A stretch of DNA of 64,000 nucleotides from Caprella mutica. Lineage: Eukaryota > Arthropoda > Malacostraca > Amphipoda > Caprellidae. Numbering within the stretch: the stretch's first letter is position 1; every line of letters begins with the position of its first letter. The stretch lies in contig CANNZV010000329.1 in assembly GCA_947561585.1 (NCBI GenBank), forward strand, positions 310,001 through 374,000, written 5' to 3'. Shown here one piece after another: positions 46,938-58,512 of the stretch. The notes under the pieces are model-generated. The model saw only the letters and a list, made by a program, of their open reading frames with translations, did not search any database and had not been told where the DNA came from. Both the position numbers and the translations under genes were made by a program.

Positions 46938-47240
46938 ACTCAACTTTTCAGCTTCACTCCGGAGTGTGTCAGCTACGGTAATCCAGTTAGGGATGTCTGT
47001 CTGAGCTTCAAGTGCAGTGACAAGCACTTCAAACGGCCCTGGCAGTGATGACAGAAGACAAATCACTTTATCCTCTTCACTGATCACTTGATTTAACAAG
47101 GCAAGCTCTTGAAAAACTTCAGTTAGTTCCTTCAAATGAAAGTCGAGTAGATCAGGAGACTTCAATTTTAGATTGTAGAGCTTTTTCTTCAAACGAAATT
47201 TGTTAGCCCACGTGTTTTTCTGAAATGTTTCTTGAAACAA
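46938..47240 (-). pseudogene. gag: Truncated Copia-type gag
   Basis: About 100 codons match the Copia-type gag (UBN2 family): FQKNTWANKFRLKKKLYNL, LLDFHLKELTEVFQELALL, ISEEDKVICLLSSLPGPFEV and the helix-rich TVADTLRSEAEKL. The N-terminal third is missing: the frame runs back into a stop within the 125-bp array and no ATG precedes it. No CCHC zinc knuckle follows; the host-like segment replaces it. Structural function is therefore unlikely. Confidence 0.82.
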
Positions 47241-48010
47241 CCAAACCAGTTAAACTTGATTTACTGTTTAACTGAATTGATGTTTTAACATTATTCTAAT
47301 TCATAAGAATAACTGAATATAATTATTAATATTCAATTGAAACAAAAAACAGAATTCTTAGTTCGCAAGAGCCTTTTGTTGAAAGTATTTACTATCATTC
47401 AATACTTTAACAAACATAAACAACCAAAGCAGTTAAATTGATTTACTGTTTAACTGAATTGATGTTTTAACATTATTCTAATTCATAAGAATAAGTGCAC
47501 TGAATATAAGTATTTACTATCATTCAATACTTTAACAAACATAAACAACCAAAGCAGTTAAATTGATTTACTGTTTAACTGAATTGATGTTTTAACATTA
47601 TTCTAATTCATAAGAATAAAAGCACTGAATATAAGTATTTACTATCATTCAATACTTTAACAAACATAAACAACCAAAGCAGTTAAATTGATTTACTGTT
47701 TAACTGAATTGATGTTTTAACATTATTCTAATTCATAAGAATAAGTGCACTGAATATAAGTATTTACTATCATTCAATACTTTAACAAAAATAAACAACC
47801 AAAGCAGTTAACTTGATTTACTGTTTAACTGAATTGATGTTTTAACATTATTCTAATTCATAAGAATAACTGCACTGAATATAAGTATTTACTATCATTC
47901 AATACTTTAACAAAAATAAACAACCAAAGCAGTTAACTTGATTTACTGTTTAACTGAATTGATGTTTTAACATTATTCTAATTCATAAGAATAACTGCAC
48001 TGAATATAAT
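47236..48010. repeat. 125-bp tandem array in the 5' leader of the LTR element
   Basis: CAACCAAAGCAGTTAA recurs at 47421, 47546, 47671, 47796 and 47921, an exact 125-base step, with an earlier diverged unit at 47238. Units carry AGTATTTACTATCATTCAAT and TTAACTGAATTGATGTTTTA. It sits between primer site and gag, displacing the normal start of gag. Confidence 0.92.
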
Positions 48011-48354
48011 TATTAATATTTAATTGGAACAGTAACACAGCCTTAGTTCGCAAGAACCTTTTGTTGAAAGACTGTTTACCAAAGGATAAGGTCACAGATT
48101 TAAAGGTAATTTGTGACCTCTCTTGACACCTCTTCCGCAAAAATACTAAATCATTATATTATAACACAAGTGCATTTTTCGCTAGAGCAATCATTATAAT
48201 TGACCTCATTAGCGCGTGAGCACGATTTGCTTACGCAAGCGTTTTGAGTGATATGTTTCATATAGGTTAACACTTTTTTCACAGCACTTCGTTTTTATTA
48301 CTATTATAAACTTCTAATTTGTTTAAACATAATTTGATTTATAAACTCTTATCG

Positions 48355-48372
48355 TTCACTGGGCCCATAACC
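48355..48372 (-). other. Primer-binding site, initiator-Met-tRNA-like
   Basis: Immediately inside the 5' LTR the minus strand reads GGTTATGGGCCCAGTGAA. Its first 14 bases agree with the primer site known for Drosophila copia, which pairs with an internal part of initiator Met-tRNA. This supports the orientation and the Copia assignment. Confidence 0.75.
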
Positions 48373-48708
48373 TGTTAGAATTAGGTTAAATCAGTGGGTT
48401 AACAACGTTAAGACATAGAGTTTATTTAAAGAGTAAATATGTTATACAATTAGAAGTCTATGGAGAGATGAGTGGAACTCATCTCTCACTGAGTAATGTT
48501 CAAGACAGACTGACTTCAGAACCAACAAGACAATGTATTTAACCCTCGACGGAAGTGTGATCGACTTTAGACCTTATGTCCGTTTCTCATTAAAAGTAAT
48601 ACATAGTTATTGAAACAATAGGTAATTTAATATAGCTGAGCTAGTCTAACAGGAAGTTAACATTAAATATATAACGAGTGTGTAATACATTTAACTAAAA
48701 TTTCAACA
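48373..48708 (-). repeat. 5' LTR of the Copia-type element
   Basis: 336 bp, same sequence as 44839-45174 as far as I can read. It should carry the promoter, on the minus strand. Confidence 0.93.
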
Positions 48709-48714
48709 CTACAA

Positions 48715-49740
48715 TGATATATAATTATATTTATCTAGCATATTTATGAAATTTCTCTGAACACTTTATTAAATTCGCTTAATAATTTCTTTGTAAATTA
48801 ATGTTATGTTAAATTCCGATCACGTTTTCTATTTCCTTCAATGTGAACAACAACTGATATTCCTAAAGGAACTTCATTTGCAGTTATTGCACTGAAGATA
48901 GAAATTGTATTTCAACAAAGAAAATTAGATACTAGATATTTCACACTGGAAAATGATCGTATTTACATTAAATAAATAGAACTCCATTCGTATAAACGAC
49001 TAAGACGAAATAATAGAATAAATGAAAACGTCAACTGTATTAATTGTTTTGATACCGTGACCATTAATTTATGTATATTTCATCACTACATTTAATCTGG
49101 AAAATATCTTTTTACTCAGATCAAAATATCCACACCTTATAAACTATTTAGGCAAAACAGATCATAATTCGGGAGAAGATTTCATAGTGGGTTATATCCA
49201 AGAGATAATCTTCCTGAAGCCCTCTATACGATATAAGGATAAGCATTTGCAACATTCTCTTCCATGTTAGTTTGTTAATTGGGTAATGATGTAGGTTTAT
49301 CTATTTTTAAGCGCTCATTAAGGCCCAGTATATGAGGATATAACATGCCCTAACTATATCTCACTGGCTATATTTAGACAAAGCCTACCTCTCAAGTTTC
49401 TTCTCTCTGCCTGTATAGTGTGTTCATATTTTAATTTTAATAGTATATTATATTTACAAATATATTATATATCATATTTTATTATAATTATTTTATTCTT
49501 AGAAATAGTCATTGGTATTAAAGTATCAAAATATGAATGTTCAAATGCTTATATAAATGGTATATATGATTTTCTATATAAAAACATTCTTTCTTTTAAA
49601 AGAAGGTTTATTGCAATATAATATGTATAATATTCTACATATATCAATAATCATTTCATTACATATATCACTTGAATATTATCACGCTTTAATTTCAATA
49701 AGGAATTTTTCCTTTTAATCTTTTTCTAATATTGATTTAC
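48715..49740. other. AT-rich stretch, nothing recognised
   Basis: A 67-codon Ile/Tyr/Phe-rich frame (49418-49621) looks like chance. No arrays. Confidence 0.45.
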
Positions 49741-49742
49741 GT

Positions 49743-50325
49743 CATTACCTTCGCAGAATGCGGAAAGATTATATTTTACCCTTGATTGATTGATTTATTT
49801 ATTTATTTATATATCATCTTGTTATTCGCATAACTGAAAAATTGTTTGAACAAATTGCCTGAAATTTGGTGAAACGATTAGTCAATGTCCAGTGACCTGA
49901 TAGAATTTTGGGAACGACTCAGTCAAAGGTCAAGGTCATGGTCATTCATAACTCACAAAGTATTGAAAGATATTGTATGAAACTAGGTGGGCCGATTTGT
50001 CAATATAGAGGAACCATTTTGTGAGATTTTGGGAGTGATCGGGTCAAAGGTCAAAGATCAAGGTCAAGACCATTTGCAACTCAATACCTCAAAAAGTTTT
50101 CAACCAAATTGTCTGAAATTTGATGGTACAATTGATCAATGTTCAGGAACCATCTGGTAAAGTTTTGGGATTGATTCGCTCAAAGGTTAAGGCAAGTTCA
50201 TTCATAACTCAAAAAGTATTGAACCACATTGCATGACACTTGGTGAGAAGATTGGTCATTATCCAATCACCAGTTTATTAGATTTTGGGAGAAAACGGGT
50301 CAAAGCGGCGGCGAAGGTATGCACT
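49743..50325 (-). mobile_element. TGACCT-repeat element, copy 3 (both ends, opposite orientation)
   Basis: The left end TTACCTTCGCAGAATGCGG and right end GCGGCGAAGGTATGC are inverted ACCTTCGC ends. Between them are about four units containing GGTCAAGGTCA, GATTTTGGGAGTGAT and CAAATTG.CTGAAATTTGGTG. It is the reverse complement of copy 1's organisation and longer by about two units. Confidence 0.72.
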
Positions 50326-50385
50326 CTAACGAGTTCACGTAATCCAGTTAGTTATTATACTATATTCATATTCTATATTCATATA

Positions 50386-50533
50386 GTTTTTCCATTAGGT
50401 ATTTTTTCCATTAGGCATTTTGTCCGCTAACCATTTTGTCCGTTAGTCATTTTGTCCATTAGGCAATTTGTTTGTAGGTATTTTGTCCGTTAGGCATTTT
50501 GTTTATAGGCATTTTTTTATAGGCATTTTATCC
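50386..50533. repeat. Solo array of TTTTGTCCGTTAGGCA units
   Basis: About nine units of 15-18 bases (CATTTTGTCCGTTAGG with decay). The unit style resembles the array ends of the foldback elements, but I found no inverted partner array in the window. It may be one end of a foldback whose other end was lost. Confidence 0.75.
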
Positions 50534-50534
50534 T

Positions 50535-50865
50535 AGTATCGCTTTATAGTATGCATAAATGTATGTATAAGGTACAGTTGTAAATTTCCGTATACTTTGT
50601 GGAATTTTGTATGATTAAATTCAATTACATTAAAAAAATTCGATCAATCAAAGATTTTTTTGTTTTTGTTTTTGACACTAATTATAATCTCTCTGCATAA
50701 TATTTATTCACTATATCCTATAGATATAGCACACCTCTATATTGCACATTTAATTTCTGTGAAGCTTGAAATTAATTGAACTAAAAATCTGAGGTAAAAT
50801 ATAATACCCTGAATAATATTTTGAGAAGAATTTATTTCTTTGCGAAATGTTCCCTTTTTATTTCA
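50535..50865. other. AT-rich stretch, nothing recognised
   Basis: No feature before island E's right copy. Confidence 0.45.
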
Positions 50866-50866
50866 G

Positions 50867-50966
50867 CTCATCATTTAGCTTTGCTAACAAAGGTACAAAG
50901 GAAGCTGTTCACTCTCTCTTAGAACTACATGAACTTAATGTGCCATTGGTGTCTCTGCAGAAAATA
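50867..50966 (+). repeat. Island E, right copy (inverted relative to 16855-16954)
   Basis: Acceptor-like CCTTTTTATTTCAG, then an open frame ANKGTKEAVHSLLELHELNV, PLVSLQK, stop. Matches the left copy nearly exactly over the last 70 bases. Confidence 0.75.
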
Positions 50967-50969
50967 TAT

Positions 50970-53900
50970 TTTTAGCCATTAAATTTCACATAGAAAATAT
51001 AAAAGAATGAGGAGTTATTCGGGAGAATTTTATCCTGGAAACTCGTCGCCAGTTTTATAATTCAATTATGTAAATGATGAGACTATTCAGATGTATTTTT
51101 ATGAAAAGAATACGTGTCTTTTGAATCACAAACTTATTTTCTTACAAAACTTAGAAACTCATAATATTCAATGCATTAAGCAATAATGTGTGTTCGTCAT
51201 ATATTATTAATATTTACATTGACGTAGGACATATGAATTGTGAGTGTTTGCGATTGACAGAATTAAACAAAAAGAATCCGCAGAGTTCAAAAAGGTAGCC
51301 AGCAAAACCTGGAAGTTTTAAAAGATGCTGCAATTTTTCTTATATGAATATTACAATAGTTTATCTGTATCTCTAAATCTATTAACTATAGCTATTTGGC
51401 TCCGGTTCTTCATCTTCCATATAGATCCAGATCTTTATGGATATTCCATTGAATTGAAATTTGTTCATCTATTCATTAATATTCATGGAATATCTTGTGC
51501 ATACAGCCACATGAATATATTAATTCTATTCCATTGAATAGAGCACAATAATGACGAGTTGAACCTCTTTGTCACTTGTTTCCTGTTATGAATGAACACT
51601 CTCTTTTATATGAAAACCGCATTCACGTAATAAAAACATAATACAGTTGCCTCTCTTAGAATTGTAATTCAAATTGTTATATAATAATGGCAATATATTA
51701 TATAACTATAGGTTCAATTATCTCTCTGCAGAACAGTTTCTAAAGTTTTTCTTCCGATGCTCAAACATCAATATTGAGTCTTTGTTCACTAATCAATTTT
51801 TGCGAAGAGCACTCAAAGTTACCTCGGATGTTTTCAGCCATTCCAATACCGTCTGAAGCTCATTCTCAATTCGAAGCCGTAAAAGAGCAAAGTTTTCTCA
51901 TTGTAGTCTTCCCATTGAAAGAAGAAGGTGAGGCACAGGCACTGTGAACTCGCGAACAGAATATCTATTAGTCGATGACTGCAAAGTTTGTAGAGTCGCA
52001 TGTGTTTGATGACAGGGAATAAGGTAGACTCTATTAAAATTATACGTTTTTCATTGTAGTAACGCAAATTGGGTGTGATTAATTGATATAATTTTGGGGA
52101 AAAAATTAATTGCATTGGAAGGAGTAAGCGAAAAAATTGAACATATTGAATTATTTAATTAATTAATTCAGTGTCATGTAATTTAAGACTTTGTTCACTT
52201 TTTACTCTTAATTCAATACTCTAATAAATAATTGATACGAGAGAAAAAGTAGTGAAATAATTTATTGAACATCACTATATACGATTTAAAAAAATGTACT
52301 TAAATAAGTAGAGAGATACCATTGTTCAGTGTATGTACACTATAGTTTTCTAATTTTCTTTATGTTACTTAAATAAGATATCTTAAAGTGTAGGTCTCCA
52401 TGGATTGCAATTTTAATGAAATTTTAGAATCTATTCTCCAAGGTGATAAAATTAATTGGCGTGATATTTAAGACTGCATGTATATTAGTTCTAATTGCAT
52501 GGTGCATATTAAATATTCTTATAGACATAAAAAAGATAATACCAACAATGGACCTCATTTATTTGAACACTGGAAAAGGAATCTTACAGCTTTGAAGTAT
52601 AAAAATTTGAATGGTTCTTCTGAAATGTTTTATTTATCCTAATAATTATTACATTTCAGTTCGATCACAATTTATTTTATTGTTAGAACAGGAAGCTGTT
52701 GAAATATTTGTGAAAATTTTAGACATGTTTACAAATTATTTTTCATTTTATTTCTACCGAGTAAGTACAAATGAAAATAATAAGACTCGTTAAATTTAAT
52801 ATAATAAAAATGAGTTTCTACCTATTAATAACTAGACACATTAAAAGTAGTTTATAAAGTTTTGTATATTTAAAAATTAATTCCAGCCATAAAGAAAAAT
52901 AAAATATTCATTAATAGTAATAATTATTAAGATGTCAATAGATAACCCTATCACTGTTGTGTAGAATTATATAACCCCATCGATAAAAATGATTGATTTG
53001 ACTGCATAGAGGGGAATTATTGTTTTGTTTTTGATTCATTGGCTCCCCTCAATAAATGTGATTGGATGCATTTCAAATCAAATTAATTGGGGAGATTCTA
53101 TAGAACATTCTCAAATTTACTCATATTAATTTCTATTGAATGTATTCATAAAATAGGATATCAATGGATATAATAATTAGAAGAAATTCACGTGAATGAA
53201 TTCAGTTCAATCTTCTTCCCTCGACTTTATTCAAACTTTATCTATTTAAGTTTTGTTTAAAACTACGAGATTTGGTAACCTGTGACGGTAATTATTTTTA
53301 TAGGTCTATGCTAATGGAAAATGCCTTTCTATGTTTCATGCTATATTTCCTAAAATAGAAAAAATCATTTGAATAATTTATCCACTCATTATCTGTTCAA
53401 TTTAATTAGAATTATAAAATTTCAAAGAAAATATCAATTTTTTCTGAAAATTTCATAAAAAACTATAATATTATTTAAATTGTAACCTATTAAATATCGA
53501 AAAATCTTCAAGACATTTATAATAAGTTGATTCACAATTTAAATATATCATTCAAAAATAAAAATTGAATCCTGTGCCTTTAATAATTAGAACTTGATTC
53601 GTATTGGTAATTATTCACATACATGGCATGTTCTAAATCCCCTTCAAAATTTTACGATTCAATTTATCAACATAAACAAATTATATATTCCTTTTATCAC
53701 TGGCGGAGTGGTAGGTAGATTGCTTCTATGGAATAATTGGTAAAATGCTCAATTACTCATCCTAGTGCTGAGTTATATCGACATAAAACCTTGCGCACTT
53801 TCTAAGGCATCACGTACCTTATAAGATCTCAGTGGCCGTTATAGGTTTATGGTAGAGATGTGGAGAACGAATAGTCTGCACTTCTGATGTTGCAACATTG

Positions 53901-55490
53901 TTAAATTATTCAATGAAAGCCTAACTTGCAAGCCAAAGAGAAATGCAAATTCTTGGGATTAAAGGAGAATATTACACTGGCTAGAAAAAAAGAATATCAC
54001 GTTTACAGCTGAAGAAGACTAAATAATTTATATAATCTGTAAGATTGTTATGCTGGCAATAATAAAATTTAAATGATATTTAAAATTTGATATTTAGATA
54101 AAGAACATTATTATTCCAATCATATAACAGTAAGCATATAATAAAGGAAAAATAATTCTAATAATGAAAATTCATGTATTAATATTTTCAAGTGATGACG
54201 ATTCAAATTTCTGACTGTTATATATTATTCATTTAATTAAGATACGAATTCTTGTTATTTCGAATGCATGATAATTTGCCGAAAAACCTGAATAATGTTC
54301 ACTTAAATATGAATTTGTCTTTCATTTCTTTCAATCTGAAGATAAATAAAATTGTTGATAGGATTCTTTTATCTCTGCTTGGCTTCTGCAAAAGGTTCGT
54401 CATAACATCGTTACAATTCGAACTTTTTAAAGACATCCAGCAAATATTTTCAAGTTTAATAAAAAGATGTGCATCCCAGTTGAAAAATTTATAAAGCTTG
54501 ATTGTCTTTGCTATCCGATTATGATAAACACTTTTATGCAATATATCGAACCAAATCACGATTAAATATGAGCATGATAATTTATATAAAAATGCATATT
54601 GAATATTCGACGAATTATATATTATATTATATTCTTTATGGGAATGATTATGGCTCTGAATTATAGAAATATGCATAATGTTTTGCAACTGGAGAGTAGT
54701 TGCCCGGCTACTCTCTCGGATTTTCTGTAAGGATATTTGAGAATTAATAAATAAATATATATATCGTCGCAGAATAGATATCTTTTTTAACTTTGATTAT
54801 AATCACCGTTCAAAAGTCAGCAAATGACAATTCCAAGTTCCCAATAGGAATGCGAAGAAATATATAAAGGTAGGATGGTGGAAGACAAACGAGGGCTAGC
54901 AACAGAGAAAAGGCTGCGGGCTTGTCATGCATATGTCTGCGGAATAACTAAAGACAAATAGGCACTGTCACTATTTGGATGGCAACAATAAAACAAATAT
55001 TGCAAAACAATTCGGTTACATCTGTTTCTGGAAAAGGGGAAACTATTTTTTTGGCTATTTGCATAAACTTTTATAGAGATGAATTGCAGTTGAAAGAACT
55101 ATTTTTTTATTCTTGCTTATATATTTATTCTGAATATATCTTACTGACAATGAGTTCAATTAAAGTTTAAAAGAATTTTATTATGCTTTGTACTGCAATA
55201 TATTACTTAGCATGGAAACTATATACATAGGTAAGTAAAATGTTGATATAAATTACGAATAAAGTAATTTTCTTTTTGGACTTACCCATTTTCACTGGCA
55301 TGAGTGAATCGATATCAAATGAATCTAATAATTTGAACAAGAATACGTACTATGTCTATTATTCAAACAAAGAGTAGAATAATTAATAGAATGACAAAAT
55401 AACCTCTTCCTTTTCAGGCCTAAATATAATTATGCAACTGAATGCACTTAAATGTACAAATTGTACACATCTATTAATAATATTGATTTC
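50970..55490. other. 4.5-kb AT-rich stretch, nothing recognised
   Basis: Several short frames on both strands are A+T-driven. A modestly GC-richer patch at 51890-52010 has no supported frame. No arrays or paired ends seen. Confidence 0.4.
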
Positions 55491-55495
55491 CTCCA

Positions 55496-55965
55496 TACTT
55501 GAAAATTTCTTTTTCACCTGAAAATCCATCTTCACCTCAAAAATTCCTCTTTTACTTTACCTGAAAATTCCTCTTTTACCTGAAAATTCTCTTTGTACCT
55601 GAAAATTCCTCTTTTACCTGAAAATTCCTCTTTTATCTGAAAATTCCTCTTTTATCTGAAAATTCCTCTTTTACCTGAAAATTCCTCTTTTACATGAAAA
55701 TTCCTCTTTGTACCTGAAAATTCCTCTTTTACCTGGAAATTACTTATACCTGAAATTCCTTTTTCACCTGAGAATCCCTTTTTAACTGAAAATTCCTCTT
55801 TTACCTGAAAATTCCTCTTTTACCTGAAAATTCCTCTTTTACCTGAAAATTCCTCTTTGTACCTGAAAATTCCTCTTTTACCTGGAAATTACTTTTATCT
55901 GAAAATTCCTTTCTCACCTGAGAATCCCTTTTTAACTGAAAATTCCTCTTCTACTTAAAAGTGCC
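55496..55965. repeat. 19-bp minisatellite, about 24 units
   Basis: The unit is ACCTGAAAATTCCTCTTTT with length and base variants. A diverged block (CTGGAAATTACTT..., TTTCACCTGAGAATCCCTTT, TTAACTGAAAATTCC) occurs at about 55734 and again at about 55879, so a multi-unit block was duplicated. Confidence 0.92.
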
Positions 55966-55969
55966 TTCC

Positions 55970-57120
55970 TTCATTATTAGTAATTCTTACAATTATTTTT
56001 CAGTATCTACACGTTCCTCATAACAAGGAGTCTATTCCGCACAACCATAAAATTTAAAGAGCCAATATTCTCTTTCATTATTAGATTTAGTGCACTGTGC
56101 TTCCCTGATTTTGGTGTACAATATCGAGCAACATGTTTCTGAAGTATCTTATTTATTGTGAGCTCTAAAATCACACAAAAAAAATTAGAGTTCATTTTTT
56201 TATAAATATTGATAAATATATCAATACCAATATAACAAATTATTATACCAATATTATACAATACAATATATAAGTAATTATTCTCTGTTTGTAAAATTTT
56301 GTGTATAAAAATATGCTAAGAGTACCATCAATACATCGAAAATTAGCCGTTAAACTCTACAGAAAGATATGTAATATTTTTCATTGAAAAGATCAATATT
56401 AAATTTTTGAGGGATTTTTAGTGATAAGAGGAATATTGAACTCAACGCGATTTCGATATTTTCAAGAATGTTATTTGAACTCAACAGTGAAAGTATTTAT
56501 TTAAATAAACTTCTGAGAATAATCTTAGTCATTTACAAATATGAGACCTGAGTATATTCCACTCAATGATTTTGTCGTGACAACCAATAATAACTTTTTA
56601 TGGTTCAGAAAACCACTTTTCATACTTAATTTATTGAGTAAATATAATCACTAGAACGACAAAGGACTAATAAATTAACGTACCTTACACATGGTCTCTG
56701 GATGTAATGATTAGCAGAGGGAATTAATCACTCCGATAAATCATGGGAACTTTAAACACCAACTTACCATATTCATCAAATCCATGAACAGAAAGTCTTT
56801 GATGTGATTTTTCAGAAGAACGATTAGCTTATGGCTAAAGTTTTGTGTGATTGATATTAATGCATCTGTTACCTCTGTTCTTTTATAAATACATGAATTA
56901 TTATCATAGGAAATCGTAGAAATTTATCAATAATGAAAAATTCCATTACCATTTCTCCTATTATATCAGCTAAATAAATGTTAATTTACAAAGTATGCAC
57001 CATAATCCAATTTCATGCATTGGCTTCATCATATTGCTCTTATGTAACTTTCTTTTTTCATGGTATAAATCGTAAAAGGCAATATCAGCATATTAGCCAA
57101 ATTCAAATGTTCAATTTGAG
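55970..57120. other. AT-rich stretch, nothing recognised
   Basis: Frames such as 56007-56261 (minus) lack motifs. No arrays. Confidence 0.4.
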
Positions 57121-57124
57121 AGTA

Positions 57125-57325
57125 AAAATTTGGCAAGTAGCTCTATACGTGTTTCATCTCATTCGATTTGCTGGCGTAGCAACACTTCCGATGAATTTAG
57201 CGCCCGAAATTGCCAAAGTTTCGTCGTAAAATGGGGAAGCCTGCTTCGAATTGCTAAATTGGTCGATAATAAGCTCGTATTACAGGATAATGGGATTTTC
57301 ATTGGCTTCATACCATTCCACTAAA
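57125..57325. other. GC-elevated patch, possible exon relic
   Basis: About 200 bases richer in G+C than the surroundings. Two overlapping plus-strand frames (to 57229 and to 57324) are open, with LIRFAGVATLPMNLAPEIAK in one. No splice borders or family recognised. Confidence 0.25.
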
Positions 57326-57583
57326 TTCTAAAGGATGTAGGAATTATCTTGTGGTGCTCCTGATTTCTATATAGAAACAATATAATGCATGTAAAACTAT
57401 ATAAATTCAACTCATAATTTATATTACAGGATAAATAGTACGTATATTAAAAGGAAATTCACTATATAGAACGCAATTTTTTTTGTTTCAATAAAATGGA
57501 TGCATGTATTGATTGTAACTGAAACTATAAATGCGGCAAAATTGAACATTTATCAGGAAAATAAATGAATGAAGTATTTTATG

Positions 57584-57800
57584 TAGGATAAGTTCTTAAT
57601 TATCGGTCAGTTCCACATTTTCGGTCACATAAGAAAAAATGATATAATAATAATAATTTCACTAGGATTGGTTGAGTAAAAACAACTAACCTGGGTTGGT
57701 TGTTTTTACTCAACCAATCCTAGTGAAATAATCATTTTTATATCGTTTTTCTTATATGACCGAAAATGTGGAACTGACCGAAAGTTAAGAACTTACCCTA
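57584..57800. mobile_element. Nearly perfect palindromic MITE, 217 bp
   Basis: The left arm TAGGATAAGTTCTTAATTAT...CGGTCAGTTCCACATTTTCG is mirrored by the right arm almost to the centre; the core GGTTGAGTAAAAACAAC / GTTGTTTTTACTCAACC is perfect around a loop of about 10 bases. The ends TAGG.TAAGTTCT and CTTACCCTA suggest TA targets. Relatives: 33770-33908 and the ends at 36903/39112. Confidence 0.82.
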
Positions 57801-57804
57801 GAAA

Positions 57805-58510
57805 AGTTTGACAAATTCACTTGTGGTTTATAAATTGAATTAATTATTGGCAATAAATATAATACGGGTAGAAGGAAAAATTGATGGGTAAGATGAAGTC
57901 TTTGGTATTCTGTGATTTAAAAAAATAATTAATAAAGGAAACGATTTATTCAAATAATTTTAATATTGTTTGGTAATTCTTTTACTGTAACTCATATTGT
58001 ACTTGAAATTAGATTTTAAAATGTAATATATTTTTTCATTCATTTCAAATATTAATTGCTATGTGAAAATCCATCATAAGTTATAATAATATAACAATAT
58101 TTTATTGTTTATATATTGCTGCACTATGCAGCAATATATAGGTACTTCGAGCTAGTGTAAATTTCAAATGATCGGGTGATTCCACATTCCCGATAATATT
58201 GAATAAGAAAGTATTTATTGATTACTATTTAACCTTTTATTTTAATTGGCTTACAGGTATTATGGTTGTCAATTGAAATATAGGATAGATAATAACTGTT
58301 ATATATTTTCTTCTTAAATGTACATGATGATCGAAAATGTGGAACCGTCCACTTTCATGGAGCTTACAAAATTGTAATACATATATGTTTAGATAGAGAA
58401 GGCTTAAATCCTTTTCACTATACACCTCTAAAGTCAATATAAACTTCCATCACTTTGAAGAGTCTGTTTGTTTAATAATCCTAATGAATGGAGCAGTTTG
58501 GTGCACTAAG
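57805..58510. other. AT-rich stretch, nothing recognised
   Basis: CTGCACTATGCAG at about 58121 is a short palindrome. No other feature. Confidence 0.45.
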
Positions 58511-58512
58511 GT

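Larger units (their letters stand above)
44839..48708 (-). mobile_element. Copia-type LTR retrotransposon, non-autonomous, recent
   Basis: Two direct LTRs of 336 bp (44839-45174, 48373-48708) that I read as identical are flanked by a perfect 5-bp target duplication CTACA (44834-44838, 48709-48713). LTRs begin TG and end CA. On the minus strand the primer site follows the 5' LTR directly, and a purine tract (GTGTGAGGAGGAG) precedes the 3' LTR. The interior holds a 125-bp tandem array, a 5'-truncated gag and a captured host-like segment. No protease, integrase, reverse transcriptase or RNase H frame is present, so it depends on enzymes supplied by an autonomous relative. Identical LTRs imply recent insertion. 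Confidence 0.93.

Noticed and set aside
49793..49812. TTTATTTATTTATTTATTTA run as a functional AU-rich element.
   Set aside because: A short simple-sequence run inside a repeat element; no transcript evidence.
54299..54688. Minus-strand 129-codon frame.
   Set aside because: Composition is Ile/Asn/Lys/Tyr-driven as expected from A+T-rich DNA, overlapping an equally long plus-strand frame. No motif or splice support.
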